From positions 1 through 6,049 of the forward strand of contig JAKFUW010000135.1 in assembly GCA_021732545.1 (NCBI GenBank): 6,049 nucleotides of DNA, written 5' to 3'. Shown here one piece after another: positions 5,002 to 6,049 of this stretch. Source of the stretch: Alphaproteobacteria bacterium (GTDB lineage: Bacteria; Pseudomonadota; Alphaproteobacteria; Rickettsiales; UBA3002). The position numbers and the translations under genes are program-made. Under the pieces are notes generated by a model, which was not told the DNA's origin, did not search any database, and worked only from the letters and a program-made list of their open reading frames with translations. Positions within the stretch are counted from its first letter, which is position 1. Each line of letters opens with the position of its first letter.

Positions 5002-6049
5002 ATGAATCTCCAACGTTATTTCATTAAAAAATCGGTCGCACGCATCCAGAGCGAGGCGCAATCGAGCGGCCTGAAACGCACCCTTGGGCGCTGGAATCTG
5101 GTGAGCCTTGGCATTGGTTGCATCATCGGTGCGGGAATTTTTGTGATGACGGGAACGGCTGCGGCCAACCATGCGGGCCCTGCCATTGTGCTCTCATTCG
5201 TGGTGGCGGGCATTGCCTGTGCGTTTGCGGGCTTATGTTATGCCGAGCTGGCCTCGGTGCTGCCCGTTTCGGGTTCGGCCTATACTTATGCCTATGCCAC
5301 CTTGGGCGAGGGATTTGCGTGGGTGATGGGCTGGTTGCTCATCCTCGAATATGGGATTTCGTCTTCGGCGGTGGCGGTTGGTTGGTCGGGCTATGTGGTG
5401 AGTTTTTTGAAGGAATTCGGGGTTATTATTCCCGCTATCCTCACCGCCCCTCCGGGTGAGATGGTGAAATTGGTCGATGGCACCATGGTGGAGGCGATGT
5501 TTAACCTGCCAGCATTCCTTGGCATTTTGCTGGTGACATTGCTGCTGGTGATTGGGGTCAGCGAATCGGCGAAGGTCAATAACGTGATTGTGATGATTAA
5601 AATGGCGGTGATTATTGCCTTCATCGCGATTGGGGTGTTTTATGTGGATGTGGATAATTGGATTCCGTTTATCCCGGAAAATACGGGTGTGGATGGCGAA
5701 TATGGCGTGAGCGGCATTTTGCGCGGCGCCTCGATTATTTTCTTTGCCTATATCGGGTTTGAGGCCGTATCCACCGCCGCACAAGAGGCCAAATACCCGC
5801 AAAAAGACATGGCATTTGGTATCATCGGCTCGCTGCTGATTTGTACCGCGCTGTATATGATGGTGTCGCTCGTGCTAACGGGCGTGGTGCATTATACCGA
5901 ACTCAAAGTGCCGGATCCTATGGCCGTTGCGGTCGATCATATCGGCCTTGGCTGGTTTTCATTCATCGTGAAATTGGGCGCGGTGATGGGGTTGAGCTCG
6001 GTGATGCTGGTGCTGGTCTATGGCCAGACGCGGATTTTTTATACGATGA
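5002..6049 (+). CDS. APC-superfamily amino-acid permease, cationic amino-acid transporter type (3' end outside the window)
   Basis: This is an inner-membrane secondary transporter that would import amino acids, probably with protons. Only the first 349 residues are visible, against a usual 450-500. A short cytoplasmic N-terminus (1-30) precedes TM1 with the family's unwound-helix motif GIGCIIGAGIF (37-47), which contacts the substrate backbone. TM2-TM3 follow with the conserved CYAELASVLPVSGSAYTYAY (79-98). TM6 and its loop carry FFAYIGFEAVSTAAQEAKYPQKDM (247-270), and the visible end has YGQTRIFYTM (340-349), both typical of the CAT/YfnA-like branch (TC 2.A.3.3). Further hydrophobic helices are at about 103-135, 171-187, 196-214, 271-295 and 318-340. 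The loop at 217-238 is acidic. The substrate class (Lys/Arg or broader) is inferred. It is transcribed away from the accessory block. Confidence 0.93.
   Translation, partial: MNLQRYFIKKSVARIQSEAQSSGLKRTLGRWNLVSLGIGCIIGAGIFVMTGTAAANHAGPAIVLSFVVAGIACAFAGLCYAELASVLPVSGSAYTYAYATLGEGFAWVMGWLLILEYGISSSAVAVGWSGYVVSFLKEFGVIIPAILTAPPGEMVKLVDGTMVEAMFNLPAFLGILLVTLLLVIGVSESAKVNNVIVMIKMAVIIAFIAIGVFYVDVDNWIPFIPENTGVDGEYGVSGILRGASIIFFAYIGFEAVSTAAQEAKYPQKDMAFGIIGSLLICTALYMMVSLVLTGVVHYTELKVPDPMAVAVDHIGLGWFSFIVKLGAVMGLSSVMLVLVYGQTRIFYTM

Noticed and set aside
5233..5802. Long minus-strand reading frame of 189 codons
   Set aside because: It lies wholly antisense to the clear permease gene and is rich in His/Asn/Arg, as expected for the reverse of hydrophobic codons.

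Overview
The window looks like bacterial chromosome, probably from a proteobacterium. The evidence is Shine-Dalgarno (SD) spaced genes, a GC-rich 'CCTCTCCC...CCCTCACCC' intergenic palindrome of a kind common in proteobacteria, and two ordinary metabolic genes of balanced base composition. An alphaproteobacterium or host-associated relative is possible, but nothing here fixes the taxon.

Layout. (1) Positions 1-550, plus strand: the 3' part of an unrecognised gene encoding a Pro/Thr/Gln hexapeptide repeat, a charged coiled coil and a Lys-rich tail. (2) 580-749: a hairpin and a ~130-bp palindromic element, lying between two convergent genes. (3) 760-2226, minus strand: a complete FAD-dependent amine oxidase. 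(4) 2305-4913: an accessory block of AT-rich regulatory DNA and three unrecognised minus-strand reading frames. These are a 98-codon frame (2369-2665), a 192-codon frame (2862-3440) and a 353-aa Ala/Gly-rich protein with a hydrophobic N-terminal region (3522-4583). (5) 5002 to the right edge, plus strand: the N-terminal 349 residues of an APC-superfamily amino-acid permease.

The accessory block is the part worth attention. The 353-aa gene starts with TTAAGGAG, 7 nt, ATG. The 98-codon frame has the same SD and the same 7-nt spacing, but its start position reads ACG. The 192-codon frame has AAGAGG, 6 nt, AAG, and also lacks any usual start where its coding sequence begins. The 192-codon and 353-aa proteins share a WVS[K/R] motif near the N-terminus and a later A[I/V]x5Gx[Y/W]xAA motif, so they may be diverged paralogues. 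A perfect 17-bp direct repeat (2790-2806 and 4897-4913), each copy with a second conserved patch about 45 bp further on, brackets the 353-aa and 192-codon genes. Similar T8-A5/6 tracts lie upstream of the 98-codon and 353-aa genes. This suggests a duplicated or mobile cassette with a common expression signal, some of whose members have lost or altered their start codons.

The oxidase and permease could both act in amine or amino-acid use, but they are 2.8 kb apart, on opposite strands and separated by the accessory block, so no operon is implied.
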